Positions 8,330 to 19,668 of a DNA stretch of 64,000 nucleotides are shown here, in pieces. Source of the stretch: Trichomonas vaginalis G3 (taxonomy: Eukaryota > Parabasalia > Trichomonadida > Trichomonadidae); assembly GCF_026262505.1 (NCBI RefSeq), contig NC_067207.1, forward strand, positions 7,594,082 to 7,658,081, in the 5' to 3' direction. The notes beneath the pieces were generated by a model that searched no databases, was not told the origin of the DNA, and saw only the letters and a program-made list of their open reading frames with translations. The first letter of the stretch is position 1; every line of letters begins with the position of its first letter. The position numbers and the translations under genes are program-made.

Positions 8330-11300
8330 TTATATGTCATAATAGAACCCACTCGGACCAAGCTTTACTTTCTTCCTGACTGAGTTTTTAACTGAGTTTT
8401 TAACTCTTCTTTTTCCTTCATTGCCACTACTTTCACTAGATGAAGTTACTTCTTCACTACTTTCACTTTGTTCTACTCTTCTCTTCTTCTTTGGTGTCGC
8501 TTTTGGTAACTTGCCCTCTGCTTCAAGTTGTTGCATCTTTGCCTCATGTTCACCTAGTATGTTGTAAATTTCCCATGTCCTTTTTGCCTTTGGGCTCTGG
8601 TCGCCCATCTCAGGTAACCTATATCCTAGAAAGATTTTGTCATAGTTTGTATTTGAGTCGTCGCTTATTGTTTGCATGACTCTTTCCTGAGTTTCCGGTT
8701 CAAGCTCTTCAAACAGAGCTTGTCCATATGGAATAAGCTCGTTTCCAAATATATGTTTTTGTAGCCATTCTGGTTTTCTTTCCATGTAACCAATAATATC
8801 TTTTGTGAATGGGAAAGCTTTTACCCAACGTTTCAGTCTTGCGTCATTTATTTCTGTAGTTGGTTTTATTTTGTCAAGGAACATGTTTTTCAATACTAAC
8901 ATTTCATTTGGTACTGTCCATTTGAGTTTTCTTAAATATTCATCCCTTCTCATTTCATTGTCTGCAAAGTAAGTTTTTATGGCATTTTGCAAACTTTCGT
9001 TTGCAAGGTCATGTACAATAGGTTCTCTTCCGTCTCTCTCCCTAACTTTCTTTCTAAACTCTTCACCAAATATACCATCTCTATGGTTCTGTGTAGTTCT
9101 TTGAGATAAATGTTCTAGAACGTCAGGTGTTATATTTCCCTCAGCCATGTTCATTTCATACTGGTCCAAAATATCTGCATCTTTCATATCTTTCAATGGC
9201 ATTAAAGCCGCGCTGAAAATACCCGTTATATCTGGTTCACCATTCACTTCCATTGCGTCTACAACTTCTTGGAATTGAGGTTGTAAGTTTATGAACCACC
9301 TATCCGGATTAGCTTTATGACCCCACTTCATTGTAGTTCCATAGTCTGCAGAAACAAAAGTAGGTTTGTTTCCATATTGGTTAGGTTCTGAATGAACTTT
9401 AAACAATGTTTCATTTCTATATGTTTTGTTGAAATTTAACCTTTTATTTTCACCGAGTTCAGCCAAAGATTGAACGTTATATGGTCGTAAGTAAAAAGGA
9501 TTATTGTATTTGCGTACATTTTCTTTCAGTACTTCCACTCTATGCTGAATATTTTCATCTGATGTTGGAGTCTTTTGTATGTCGGTGAACATTTTTCGAT
9601 ATCCTTCTACTATGTCAGCCGAATTTTTCTTAGACTCTTGGAAAGATTCCATATTCTCCTCATACTCTTGTTGAGGGTCAAGATTTTTCGGCTGTTCCAA
9701 ATCTTCATCTAGTTCTGTGAAGTTAGTTTCCAAAGGAGGGACTTGTTCGTTTCCTTCAGGCTCTTCTAGCTGTTGTTGCTGAACTATTTCTTCCATGTCT
9801 GGTTGTATCTGAACTTCTTCCTGTTGAGTTTCTTGTACCTCATCTGCTGGCATTTCATATATTCCGAGACCGTTTTTAACAAGTTCCCTATCTAAGTCAT
9901 CCGGACTCATAAACCTTTCTTCTTTCGTTCCGTCTCTATTTTTTACACGTTTCATGAAGAGAGTTGAATTATCATTTAGCTCTGACATCAAATATCTCGG
10001 AGTAAATTCATCCATGTCATTTGGATGATATGCTATTAAATCATATCCCTTAGCGAGCTTGTATTTTCCAGGTTTGAGATTATATCCGATTTGATGCTGA
10101 ACCATAAAGCTAAATAGGTTCGGGTCAGTATTTCCTTCCTTGAACTTTCTAATAGCTTCTTTATATCTGTCACTAAAGTCAAGAGTATCTGGGTAACCAT
10201 AATCTTCCTTAAGCATTTTTAAGAATTCTTGGTTTCCTTTTTCTCTACTTCTTTTATGTCCTTGCTCTGTTTGTGGTTGTTGTTGTGCAGGGTTTTGAAC
10301 TGTTGGTTGCTGTGCTGGTTGTGCTGGTTTTGGTTGTTGTGCTGGATTTTGAACTGTTGGTTGCTGTGCAGGGTTTTGAACTGTTGGTTTTGGTTGTTGT
10401 TGTGGTGCTGGATTTTGAACTGTTGGTTGTTGTGTTGGTTTTGTTGCATGCCTGTGTCTGTGTCCATGTGACGATGTAAATGTTTTAGGTAGTCCTGGTG
10501 CAGGTGCTTCTCTTGGAGGGTTTGGTGGTATATAAGTTCCACCAGCTGGCACATATGTTCCATCTGCAGCATAGTGTCCTACCTGACTTTTCGTTCTTAA
10601 GAAAGCATTTACTAGGTCTGTTTTGATCTGTTGTAACTCTTTTTCTTGACTTTCCACAACAGTTGCTCTAACGGCGTCATAGGCACTTTGAACTGCCTGT
10701 CTCGTTGCTGCATCTGTTATTTTCGTCATATTTTGTGCTACTTCTCTTAACTCTTTGTCGAAACCTTCAGACTTCAGTTTCTTTCCAGATGAGAAGTCGT
10801 TCACTAGTTTCACCTTACTATGAAGAGCTTCGAAGGCATTCTTAAAGTCAGCATTCATTAAAGCTTCATTTGAACTGTCTTCATCCGCTTGTATTTTTGT
10901 CCTTATTGACCCTATAAGTTGGGCTGCTTTAGCGTTGGCTTGGGCATCTAACCAGTCATTATTAGCTTTTATATATTCTGCGCTGTTCATTGCCTTTTGC
11001 ATGGCTGCGTCGTTATTTTTACTTTCTTGTGCTAAGTTTTCATACTGTACGGTTTGGTTTTGCAACTGTAAAAGTTTTTCTGCCTTTACATTTGCTTCAA
11101 CTTCTTTTTTATACTCATCGCTATCCATATATGTCTTCAGGGCTTTTTGTTTTATTTCTTCATCTTTCAGTACTTTATATTGAGTAGTATGGTTTTTCAA
11201 ATTTATAACATCTTGTTCCATTTTTGCTACTTCTGCTGCTTTTTCTGACACTTTTTTCGCATATTCCTCTGTACTTAGTTCTTTCAGTTGTTCTTCTTTC

Positions 11301-11704
11301 TTCTTTTTCTCTACGTTTAACTCATTGAGTTTCTTTGTGTGTCTGTCATATTCTAGTTTCTTTTCGTTTTCACTTATTTGTTTCTGTATGTCTATGTTTG
11401 ACTTTTTGACATCTGTTATTTGATTTTTGAGTGAACTCAAATTCATTTGACTTTGAGGGTTATAAGCTGTTCCGTCTGCAGCTCCACCATAGCCTGCCAT
11501 TTTCGCTAAAAGTGCCGCTCTTAAACCTCCACTCTGTGCACCAATAACTCGGTTTAAAAGCATAGGGTTGCTTGACATTTGTTGCAACATAGTGGGGTCA
11601 TTCATCATTTGTTGTTGCAACTGTTGTTGTGGTGTCAGTTTTACTATTGGATGTTTCAATGCTCCCTTCCTCTTACGTATATTCTTACGTAGCTTACGTG
11701 GCAT
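8330..11704 (-). CDS. Large coiled-coil virion-type protein, 1124 residues
   Basis: I do not recognise a named family. The N-terminus is very basic (PRKLRKNIRKRK). Residues about 90-380 are Lys/Glu/Gln-rich and predicted coiled coil. A Pro/Gln repeat tract (units like TVQNPAQQP) spans about residues 400-470. The second half is a mixed globular region, and the tail is Ser/Glu- then Lys/Arg-rich. It starts 30 bp upstream of the capsid remnant and is read in the same direction. A size, charge and position next to capsid like this suggest a core or scaffold protein. A truncated copy is at 34463-37607. The divergent region to 12176 holds its promoter. Confidence 0.75.
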   Translation of the reverse strand: MPRKLRKNIRKRKGALKHPIVKLTPQQQLQQQMMNDPTMLQQMSSNPMLLNRVIGAQSGGLRAALLAKMAGYGGAADGTAYNPQSQMNLSSLKNQITDVKKSNIDIQKQISENEKKLEYDRHTKKLNELNVEKKKKEEQLKELSTEEYAKKVSEKAAEVAKMEQDVINLKNHTTQYKVLKDEEIKQKALKTYMDSDEYKKEVEANVKAEKLLQLQNQTVQYENLAQESKNNDAAMQKAMNSAEYIKANNDWLDAQANAKAAQLIGSIRTKIQADEDSSNEALMNADFKNAFEALHSKVKLVNDFSSGKKLKSEGFDKELREVAQNMTKITDAATRQAVQSAYDAVRATVVESQEKELQQIKTDLVNAFLRTKSQVGHYAADGTYVPAGGTYIPPNPPREAPAPGLPKTFTSSHGHRHRHATKPTQQPTVQNPAPQQQPKPTVQNPAQQPTVQNPAQQPKPAQPAQQPTVQNPAQQQPQTEQGHKRSREKGNQEFLKMLKEDYGYPDTLDFSDRYKEAIRKFKEGNTDPNLFSFMVQHQIGYNLKPGKYKLAKGYDLIAYHPNDMDEFTPRYLMSELNDNSTLFMKRVKNRDGTKEERFMSPDDLDRELVKNGLGIYEMPADEVQETQQEEVQIQPDMEEIVQQQQLEEPEGNEQVPPLETNFTELDEDLEQPKNLDPQQEYEENMESFQESKKNSADIVEGYRKMFTDIQKTPTSDENIQHRVEVLKENVRKYNNPFYLRPYNVQSLAELGENKRLNFNKTYRNETLFKVHSEPNQYGNKPTFVSADYGTTMKWGHKANPDRWFINLQPQFQEVVDAMEVNGEPDITGIFSAALMPLKDMKDADILDQYEMNMAEGNITPDVLEHLSQRTTQNHRDGIFGEEFRKKVRERDGREPIVHDLANESLQNAIKTYFADNEMRRDEYLRKLKWTVPNEMLVLKNMFLDKIKPTTEINDARLKRWVKAFPFTKDIIGYMERKPEWLQKHIFGNELIPYGQALFEELEPETQERVMQTISDDSNTNYDKIFLGYRLPEMGDQSPKAKRTWEIYNILGEHEAKMQQLEAEGKLPKATPKKKRRVEQSESSEEVTSSSESSGNEGKRRVKNSVKNSVRKKVKLGPSGFYYDI

Positions 11705-12041
11705 TTTAAGTGAAGTTAAAAAGCGGTTTTTGACAGATGTTTATATGACACTTTTTGTTCAGCACAAAAAACTACTCGGTCAAAGTGTTGTCAGTTTTGT
11801 AAAATAACCGTCCTATCTCATTCTATAAGGGGAAAAAGGCTTCTCAAAGTATACTTCCTTGGAACGCCCGTAACTTTTCCTGTAGCGACGATAGACCCTT
11901 ACTTGTCCGGACAAAGTTATACTATTTTGAGTGCTCTACAAAAAAGTCAACGGCGACGACTCTCAAAAACCGTTGTGTAAAAAGTTTTACCGTTGGACAA
12001 AAAAGTATATATAGAAAACAAAAAACGTTTATACTTCATTC

Positions 12042-12137
12042 AATATTTGAAATAAACCGTTTTTCCAATGGTAACTATTAAATAAAATAAAAAATAGAGG
12101 GGGTTACCGTTGACGAAAACGGTTTATCTCAAATATT
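12042..12137. repeat. Imperfect stem-loop, second copy
   Basis: Copy of the stem-loop at 314-409, again immediately upstream of the right-end gene. Confidence 0.6.
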
Positions 12138-12175
12138 TAAATATCTGTCTTTTTTGGTCAGTTCATTTTTATCTA

Positions 12176-13084
12176 ATGGAAGCCAACGCTGTTAACCACA
12201 ATTCAAACATTAACAATTCTCAACCGCTAACCAAAGCCAAAGCCCCACAACCTCCAAGAACTGGCACAGCGGTTAGAATAACCACCAAAAAGTCTAACAG
12301 CGAATTAAGAGAAATTCTTCAACAAATTTGCTCTAAATATCTCAAGAAAGAAGACGCCGAAGAAAACACACAACCAGACGCTACATACAATACTCAGTTC
12401 TGTGAAGTTCTGAACAAAGCAATTACTAGTTCAATTGAACTTACTAAGACAATTCCAAGTCCAATTGAGCTTAGCGATGTCTTAGTTCAGTATTTTCCAA
12501 CATTTACTAAGCTTATAATGTTGAGAACTTTATACCAAGTTCGTCAAAATCTTCCTCGTTACATCCAACGGTCATTCGACAAGAGAATTGCCGAATTCCA
12601 AGTCTTTAGTTACGGATATGACGAAGATGAATACGTTGACGAGTTCGGAGACAACCGTACAAAATGGTTTGAATGTTATACGACAACACAATTTGAATTG
12701 GACTTTCTCGAATTCAACGCAGCAACCATTCATATCATTGCTCTTTACCTTTCCGAACAACAACAAGACCTCGCAGATGGAGATGTTGTTACTGTCGTCA
12801 TGAAAACTCCTGAACAATTCGGAAAAAAGAAGTCTCTAATTGCCAAATTCGTTCCAGGACATCAGCTTTTCCAACGCACAGAAGTCTTGTGTATTCCTGG
12901 AACTAAGTTCTTTGTCAGGAGCGAACTCAAAGAAAGATATAATGTGTCATTCAATTACACATTATATAATGTTTTCGACCCAGAAGAAGGCTTCTTCCCA
13001 GAAGCAATGGAGGAGGAAGAAGAGGAGGAGGAAATACAAGACTCTATCCAAGAAGAGTCCTCCGAATTCACACCAGAAGACTAA
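12176..13084 (+). CDS. Right-end Maverick protein, second copy (Maverick A)
   Basis: Copy of the gene at 448-1350, differing by a 6-bp in-frame insertion near 12346 that adds Lys-Glu (302 residues from the ATG at 12176). Start choice follows the same TCATTT initiator. This copy is the right-end gene of Maverick A, with a long divergent intergenic region to the coiled-coil protein that begins at 11704. Confidence 0.6.
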   Translation: MEANAVNHNSNINNSQPLTKAKAPQPPRTGTAVRITTKKSNSELREILQQICSKYLKKEDAEENTQPDATYNTQFCEVLNKAITSSIELTKTIPSPIELSDVLVQYFPTFTKLIMLRTLYQVRQNLPRYIQRSFDKRIAEFQVFSYGYDEDEYVDEFGDNRTKWFECYTTTQFELDFLEFNAATIHIIALYLSEQQQDLADGDVVTVVMKTPEQFGKKKSLIAKFVPGHQLFQRTEVLCIPGTKFFVRSELKERYNVSFNYTLYNVFDPEEGFFPEAMEEEEEEEEIQDSIQEESSEFTPED

Positions 13085-13172
13085 CAATTTTCCGAATAAA
13101 AACTTCATTTATACTAAACATCTTCGGGGCTAGAGGGCGCAACGCGCCTGGAAGCCCCACTACCTTTTTTTT
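13073..13172. repeat. Terminal inverted repeat, right arm of Maverick A
   Basis: Identical to 1339-1438. It ends with eight T and abuts the second copy of the spacer. Together with 2904-3003 it bounds Maverick A. Confidence 0.85.
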
Positions 13173-14637
13173 AAATACACTATAAGTTTAAGCTTTAGCT
13201 GTAAAATAAACAGTAATATTAAATAAACATTATATTATATAGTCGGAGCGATTCTATATATGTACTCTTATGCCAACTAGTTACAACCTAGTAAAATACA
13301 TGGAAATATTGTAATATCCTAGCATTGCTATCGAGAAATCAAAAAATATAAGCAAAAGTCATCTTATATTTAAAGATTTTTCAAGAGCTTTGTTTGGAAA
13401 TTAGTTCATTGGAAGAAGTATATAGATATGAAAACCCAAAGTATTAAGTTCGATAATATATAGTTTTTTTTTATTTTAAAATTGAATGCATACAACATTG
13501 CTCCTCTGGAGTGAATTAATTAGTTCCAACTTTTTCAAGATTCTACAGTGTAATATGCTCCTTGGAATGTCTCTTGCATGAATGTTTTTGTTTACCATCT
13601 AAAGAATTAAGATTTGAGATACAATAATCTTTGGAAAAGTAGAGGATACAACAATAAAGTATGTTCTTTCGATACATGATATCATTTTGTTACAAAAATA
13701 TTCTTACTTACTCATGATTCAAAAAAAAGGTTGCAGACATACTAAAATGTTATTTATGTGGCTTGTATTTACTAGCATATGTAATTTGGTGCTAACGTAT
13801 ACCATCAATTTCATTATAACACAGACATATATATTACTATTAGAATTTTATTTTAATTCAATGATAAAATCAAACATTCCTTTTTGAAAATCGTTCTATC
13901 TTGTTATTATCTTTGAATGCTGCATCAAGAACTAACAATTTACAATTTTTATTCAAATTATAATATAAAATTATAGCATATTGGTTTTCAAAGTATGTTT
14001 GCTAAAAGTAATTGCGCTTATCGTTTACCCCCGCATTAACACATATAAATTTGTATTAAAAAATGATATCAAATCAAAAATATGGCTTCCTTGCTAAGAA
14101 AAGCGTCAAATTTATTATGTTTCTCCTTAGCCGAAAGTGTATAAATTGGCAGTTAGATTTATAGTATCCTAACTGTTTTTTGTAAAGTTCGTCATATCTT
14201 TAATGGTACTATTTCAGCGTGTACAATGAATACAAAAATTCTAAGAGTGCCACATAAAATAGTACTTTAGACTTGAGTTAATGCTACCAAGCAAATGTTA
14301 AAAAGATGACTTTAGTGTTTTGATAATCAAAGATTAAAATCATTATTGTCTAAATCAATAATCATAACGACAGAAGTTAATGTTTTTTCATCAGTGCTTT
14401 AAATCCACTTTTAAAAGTATACCTCAAAAATCAAAATATCAAAAAAAATCTAGTTTTTATGAATCTAAAGCTTTCTATAGTTCACATGCAAAAACCTTTA
14501 GTTTTATACTTTTTTATGGTTTTCATGAGACAAAAAGTTATGATTTAATAATTATTTTTAATTTTCCGCTGTTATCAACATAGATGACAACTTCATACAC
14601 TTAGTTATCTAATATCTTGACTATTACACTCCTTAAC
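13173..14637. other. Gene-less AT-rich spacer, copy 2
   Basis: Identical as far as I can see to 1439-2903. It separates the right terminus of Maverick A from the left terminus of Maverick B. Confidence 0.8.
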
Positions 14638-14759
14638 AAAAAAAAGGTAGTGGGGCTTCCAGGCGCGTTGCGCCCTCTAGCCCTGAAGATGTTTAGTATA
14701 AATGAAGTTTTTATTCGGAAAATTGTTAGTCTTCTGGGTCGAAAACATTATATAATATG
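14638..14759. repeat. Terminal inverted repeat, left arm of Maverick B
   Basis: Identical to 2904-3025. The right arm of this element is absent because the element is truncated at 37607. Confidence 0.85.
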
Positions 14760-14845
14760 TCACTTTTCACAAATTATATATGTTTTCATGTTTTGTCACT
14801 TTTCTGTCACTTTTCGGGTAAAAACATTATTATTATTATATATAA

Positions 14846-15664
14846 ATGAATTTTACAAAACCACCGTTACCCTTCTTTGGAAATAAGAGTAGATGTAAAG
14901 ATATTATATTGAGAGAACTTAAGAAACTACCGAATGGTCTAACATTTGTAGATTTGTTCGGTGGAAGTTTCTATATATCCCATTTATGTCATACAATATT
15001 CCCAGACTCAAAGATTATATGCAATGACTTCGACAACTATATGGACCGTCTCAAACATATTCCAGACACAAACAATATATTGAAAGAGTTAAAAGAAAAG
15101 ATACCTATAGGTAAGATGGAAAGTATACCATTAGATAAGAAAAATATTGTGAGAGAGGTTTTGAAAAAAGCAGAATATATAGATTGGGATAGTATATCTG
15201 CTAGACTATTATATAGTGGTGCTATAAGAGTTCATGACATTGAAACACTTATGTCAAAAGTTTTATATCTTAACTATACAAATGTTTTCAAAGAGGACAT
15301 AGAAAAATATATTGAGGGTATAGAGTTTGTGAGATGTCATTGGACAGAGTTGTATGAAAAATATAAAGACAAGGAAAATGTTTTCTTTATAGTGGACCCG
15401 CCGTTCTATAACACATGGGATTTTCAATACCAAGTAGACTGGACTTTGAGAGACTCTTTAGAAACTTTAGACGTTATACATAACCATCCATGCTTTTACT
15501 TTACATCCGATAAAAGTGGTTTGGAAACCGTTATGAGATGGTTAGAGGACATACATGACTATGAGTTTATATATGACAAGATAGAATATGAGAGAGGTCC
15601 TATAAACTGGAGAAAGTGTCATAACAAAGAAATTTTACTAGTAAGTAAATGTGGTTTGAAATAG
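14846..15664 (+). CDS. D12-class adenine-N6 DNA methyltransferase, Maverick B copy
   Basis: Identical to the copy at 3112-3930: intact 272 residues, motif I FVDLFGG and catalytic DPPF both present. It is the first gene inside the left terminus of Maverick B. Unlike many B genes it has no frameshift. Confidence 0.88.
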   Translation: MNFTKPPLPFFGNKSRCKDIILRELKKLPNGLTFVDLFGGSFYISHLCHTIFPDSKIICNDFDNYMDRLKHIPDTNNILKELKEKIPIGKMESIPLDKKNIVREVLKKAEYIDWDSISARLLYSGAIRVHDIETLMSKVLYLNYTNVFKEDIEKYIEGIEFVRCHWTELYEKYKDKENVFFIVDPPFYNTWDFQYQVDWTLRDSLETLDVIHNHPCFYFTSDKSGLETVMRWLEDIHDYEFIYDKIEYERGPINWRKCHNKEILLVSKCGLK

Positions 15665-15780
15665 GATTACTTGTTTTAAGTTTTTTCCATTGTGACATTT
15701 ATTTATTTGACGTGGCAGAAAAGTACAGAGAATATAAAGATGAACCAATGCCTGCAAATGTTCAGCATATGTACTCGTAA
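15649..15780 (+). CDS. Small single-pass membrane protein, Maverick B copy
   Basis: Identical to 3915-4046, with the same overlap with the methylase end and the same hydrophobic segment. Confidence 0.45.
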   Translation: MWFEIGLLVLSFFHCDIYLFDVAEKYREYKDEPMPANVQHMYS

Positions 15781-15803
15781 GAGATATTTTTATCTAATAT
15801 TAA

Positions 15804-16166
15804 ATGGACGCACAGAACTTAGCGAATGCACAGCAACCTGGACAACCAAACCCAGAGAATATTCCAAATGAAGTTAGAATACAAACTGCAATGGCAAACT
15901 ATGGTCAAGTGCCAACAGATGTACAAATGCAAACTGCCATGTCAAATGACGCTGTGTTAGGTTTGCCACCATGGTATGCAAATATGAGATGGAAAGAGTT
16001 TTATACAAACCCTGAAGTGGGATATAAACAACTTTATGCAGATGACGCGAACACAGGAGTTGACCCAGAATATGTTTTCTACCAGAGGAGAAACAGAATG
16101 TATGAGCTCCAGTTAAAGAATGCTATGGAACTCAACAGGAAACGTAAGAGACTAGGTGGACATTAG
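15804..16166 (+). CDS. Conserved Maverick protein of 120 residues, B copy
   Basis: Identical to 4070-4432, including the upstream ATTTTTAT box. Intact. Confidence 0.7.
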   Translation: MDAQNLANAQQPGQPNPENIPNEVRIQTAMANYGQVPTDVQMQTAMSNDAVLGLPPWYANMRWKEFYTNPEVGYKQLYADDANTGVDPEYVFYQRRNRMYELQLKNAMELNRKRKRLGGH

Positions 16167-16184
16167 ATTTTTACATATAGTAAA

Positions 16185-16427
16185 ATGGGTTTCTTCAGTA
16201 GTATTGGAAACTTCTTCAGAAGAGTTGGAAGAGGTATATGGAATGGAATAAAAACCGTAGGAAGAGGAATTTGGAACGGAGTCAAAAATATTGGTAAAAG
16301 AGTAGGTCAGTTTGTTGGTATTATACCTAAAGACCCTGAACCAGAAGAACAAGCTCCTGTTATACAACAGCCTGAACCTGCACCACAGTCTAGTTGGCAA
16401 CCAAATCCAACACCTCAACCGTATTAA
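16185..16427 (+). CDS. Small basic amphipathic protein, B copy
   Basis: Identical to 4451-4693. Intact, with the same convergent arrangement with the following minus-strand gene. Confidence 0.65.
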   Translation: MGFFSSIGNFFRRVGRGIWNGIKTVGRGIWNGVKNIGKRVGQFVGIIPKDPEPEEQAPVIQQPEPAPQSSWQPNPTPQPY

Positions 16428-16431
16428 AAAA

Positions 16432-17280
16432 TTATATTTTTACCGTTCGATAGTAGTTGTATATGAAACTAAGTTCTAAGTAAAACGCATGGTATAATGG
16501 AATTATTCTCTTTCTTCCATCTGTTGTAAACCATACTTGAAAGTCTGAAATACTTCCACTTGGTGGTTCATATAGCTTTGTAGGTTTTTCGTAAAAGTCA
16601 TTTGCCAAGCATAAAAAAGAGTTTTGTGCACCAGAAAATGAAGCATGAACTATAATAGCATCTGAGTCGAAAACATTTTCATATGTTCCATTAGGGTTTT
16701 CGACTTCATAAAAGTCCGGGTGTACTGGATATTCTGCAGGCTGATTTAACATCCTCATAAATCTATACCATGCCAAGTTGTTATATTTTGTAGAAATATA
16801 AACGTTTTCTCCAAGGTCTTCTATTCTATTGATTTTAACAGTTGCATTTTTCCTGTCATAAATAATATCGAGATGGTACTCTCCCTCGTCAATGTTATAC
16901 TGGTTTGCATATTCGATATAGATGTCGTTTATTTTTTCTTGAAAAGCTTGAAGAGTTGTTTCTAAGTTTACAAGCAAACTAACTTGTAAAAGTTTTCCCT
17001 GTTCAAATTTCTCATACATACGTTTTTCTTTGTTATAGTATCGAACTTCAAAACCGACCGTAAATGGGAAACCATGTATGGCTTCTGAAATGAACTTCAT
17101 TCTACGAAAGCCAATAGCTTTTGTGACGGATGGGTCTCTTAACCATCTTAACGGGTAGTCAAAACGATAGCCTTCATGCTTTACGGTCTCTGTCTCAAAC
17201 TTTTGACCGACATTCGTAAAAAGTTCATCTAATGGTTTAGTTGTAGCAACTCTTGAATTTTCTTTTTCTATTGAAAGCAT
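16432..17280 (-). CDS. Capsid-like family protein, Maverick B left copy
   Basis: Identical to 4698-5546. Maverick B also carries a diverged paralog at 23075-23935, so the element has two members of this family. Confidence 0.65.
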   Translation of the reverse strand: MLSIEKENSRVATTKPLDELFTNVGQKFETETVKHEGYRFDYPLRWLRDPSVTKAIGFRRMKFISEAIHGFPFTVGFEVRYYNKEKRMYEKFEQGKLLQVSLLVNLETTLQAFQEKINDIYIEYANQYNIDEGEYHLDIIYDRKNATVKINRIEDLGENVYISTKYNNLAWYRFMRMLNQPAEYPVHPDFYEVENPNGTYENVFDSDAIIVHASFSGAQNSFLCLANDFYEKPTKLYEPPSGSISDFQVWFTTDGRKRIIPLYHAFYLELSFIYNYYRTVKI

Positions 17281-17298
17281 ATTTTATCTAGAATAAAA

Positions 17299-18695
17299 AT
17301 GTCAAATGAAACAGCGTCTATGAGAGAAATACAACACAACCGACAACTCATTATACAAGCTCTAAATAAGAACACAACAAACTTTTCAAACTATTCTAAG
17401 ATATCTGAGTCATTGAAAGAAGGAAATTTAAAACTGACATTAAACCCAATGACAGATGAGTTTCTATTTCAAGACAATAAGAACCATACTGTCTGTATAA
17501 ATCCAACAAAAGGAACTTTAAACGAGAAACCTATAAATGAACTTCTTTTGAAAGCAGATGTTGACAACAAAGCAGACAAAACATATGTAGACGATGCAAT
17601 AGCAAAAGAAGAAGAAAGAGCTGACAAAGCTTATGCAACAAAAGAACATACTCATCCTGAACTAGCAGACAAAACATATGTTGACAATAAAATGTCAAGT
17701 GAAGTGACAAGAGCTGAAAAGAATATTCTAAAAAGACTCATATACATACCATTGCAAATATTACAAACTTACAAGAAACCTTAAACAGTAAAAGTGCCGT
17801 TGGACATACACATACCATTGCAAATATTACAAACTTACAAGAAACCTTAAACAGGAAAAGTGCCGTTGGACATACACATACCATTGCAAATATTACAAAC
17901 TTACAAGAAACCTTAAACAGGAAAAGTGCCGTTGGACATACACATACATCTTCTGAAATAACAGACTTAAACGTTAGCCTTGAAAAGAAAGCAGATAAGA
18001 ACCATACACATACAAGTTTTACAACTGTTGCTATAGAAAGTATTGAAGGAACGGTTGAAGAAACTGGTGGGGATGCATTATATTGTAAACCTCCTAACTT
18101 TCCACAAGGTTTAACATCGGATGACGACATAACGACGATGAGAAACATTAGATGTAAAGATGTTTATGTCATGAAGGATGAATATAATATTAAATTCACT
18201 GCTCAAGATTTATATGACAAGAAAGCAGACAAAACAGAGCTTCAAACATTAAAGACAGAAATACTTCAAACATTATATCCTATAGGCTCTATTTATACGT
18301 CAATGAACTCTACCAGACCAGAAGTAGTACTTGGTTTTGGAACTTGGACTCAAATAGTCGACAGGTTTTTGTATTGTGCAAACTCTTCAAAGGAAACAGG
18401 TGGAAGTAAAACGATTTCAGGTGAAAATTTACCTGCACACAGTCACTACATAGATTTAAGTACATCTCAAGCAGGTTGGCATAAGCATAGATATTGGGAT
18501 TGGTCAGCAATGACAAAAGGTAAAGGATATGATGTTAAAGACAACGTTAAGTTTGCTATAAATTGTTTCTGGAGTAACACTGAGGGAGGAGGAAACCATA
18601 CACATCGCGTTTCAGGATATACGCAAACAACGGGACAAAGTAAAGACTACATGCCACCTTACATGACAGTTTACGCATGGTATAGAATTGCTTAG
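17299..18695 (+). pseudogene. Tail-collar fibre gene, Maverick B copy with frameshift
   Basis: Same gene as 5565-6962 but with one base missing near 17718 (AAAAG where A has AAAACG). This ends the first frame at 17784. The second half, open again through 18695, keeps the complete tail-collar domain. It is either a recent inactivating mutation or a sequencing error, because the rest is identical to the A copy. Confidence 0.8.
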
Positions 18696-19652
18696 TCGTC
18701 ATTTTCAACTTCTTTAGCATATTCGTCAGGAGTTGTCTTATATTTGTTAGGAACTGTCTTTGAAAGTATACCACCTTGAACTTTGACAAGTTTGAAACGA
18801 GGTCTGACAATAGTAGTTTTATCTTCTGCTTGCAGTGTGTACATTTTGCCATGTTTGCCTAAAACTTCATAATATTCTCTTGTATACTTTCTTCTATTTT
18901 TACGAACACGAATGTGAGTACCTGTCGGGTTCCCATTGTTGTCATAGTCAATAGTATTTTCATATGGGTCGCGTTTAGGTATTTCTATTTTTACTTTGTC
19001 ACCTTTCTGAAGTTTGAAGCCCGGCATTCTTTCTTGTTTGTCTCTTTTGACTAAATTATTAAATATATAGTCTTTCTCTAAGTCAGGGTTGTTTTTCATT
19101 TCTTCGGGGGAATGGTTTCCCAAACCTTTTTGTTTACGGCTATTGTAAATATTTAAAACTTGTCTCATCTTTGCCTGGGAGAAGTGTCTATATTTGTCGT
19201 CATATGACATTTCATTTGCTTCACCACCTTGTGGTTGGTTTAAGTCTCTTAACATTTTTATACAACCGTCAATGACACCAAGAGCAGAATGGTTTTGGTC
19301 GACAATGAAATATTGGTTTACATTTTTTGAACGCAGATAGTTTTTTACATCATCTCTGATTTGAAAGAACTTTCACAGTCAGATGTCAGTTTTGTTGGAT
19401 GGTATTTGTCAACGAATATTGTCAAAGCTGCTAAGATATCTAAAATAGCTTTGGACTGTAATGGTATGGCTTCACAGTATCTTGTGTTTTGACCGACAAA
19501 TATTAGCCAGTATGGTGGTCCATCTTCTCTATACCTCGGAATGTTTTCCAAGATATCCATAAACCAAGCATTTGGTGTTGAACTAAAGATTTTTACATGA
19601 GTGCTTTCTTTGTCGCTTTAGAAACATAGGGGTCCTTGTTTGAATTCGTCAT
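18692..19652 (-). pseudogene. INT: Maverick integrase, B copy with frameshifts
   Basis: Equivalent to 6959-7918 but broken by a 2-bp insertion near 19347 (CATCATCTCTG for CATCATCTG) and a 1-bp deletion near 19594. Substitutions relative to A begin at about 19480. Three fragments remain open: 19560-19652 region, 19345-19560 and 18692-19255. The catalytic D residues and the Asp at the third position can still be read across the fragments. Confidence 0.8.
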
Positions 19653-19668
19653 TTTTAACCTATAAGAA

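Larger units (their letters stand above)
2904..13172. mobile_element. Maverick/Polinton A, internally deleted derivative
   Basis: The element is about 10.3 kb and is bounded by inverted arms at 2904-3003 and 13073-13172, each ending in eight A or T and a GC-rich hairpin. It keeps a methylase, small virion-like genes, a tail-collar fibre, an integrase, a large coiled-coil virion protein and the right-end gene. Compared with Maverick B it lacks about 14.4 kb (B positions 19706-34108). That removes DNA polymerase, ATPase, helicase, penton-like protein and most of the major capsid gene. It should therefore be non-autonomous. No matching 6-bp target duplication was seen. Confidence 0.85.

Noticed and set aside
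10219-10572. Overlapping frames on both strands in the Pro/Gln repeat tract
   Set aside because: Low-complexity repeats in the real minus-strand gene open all frames.
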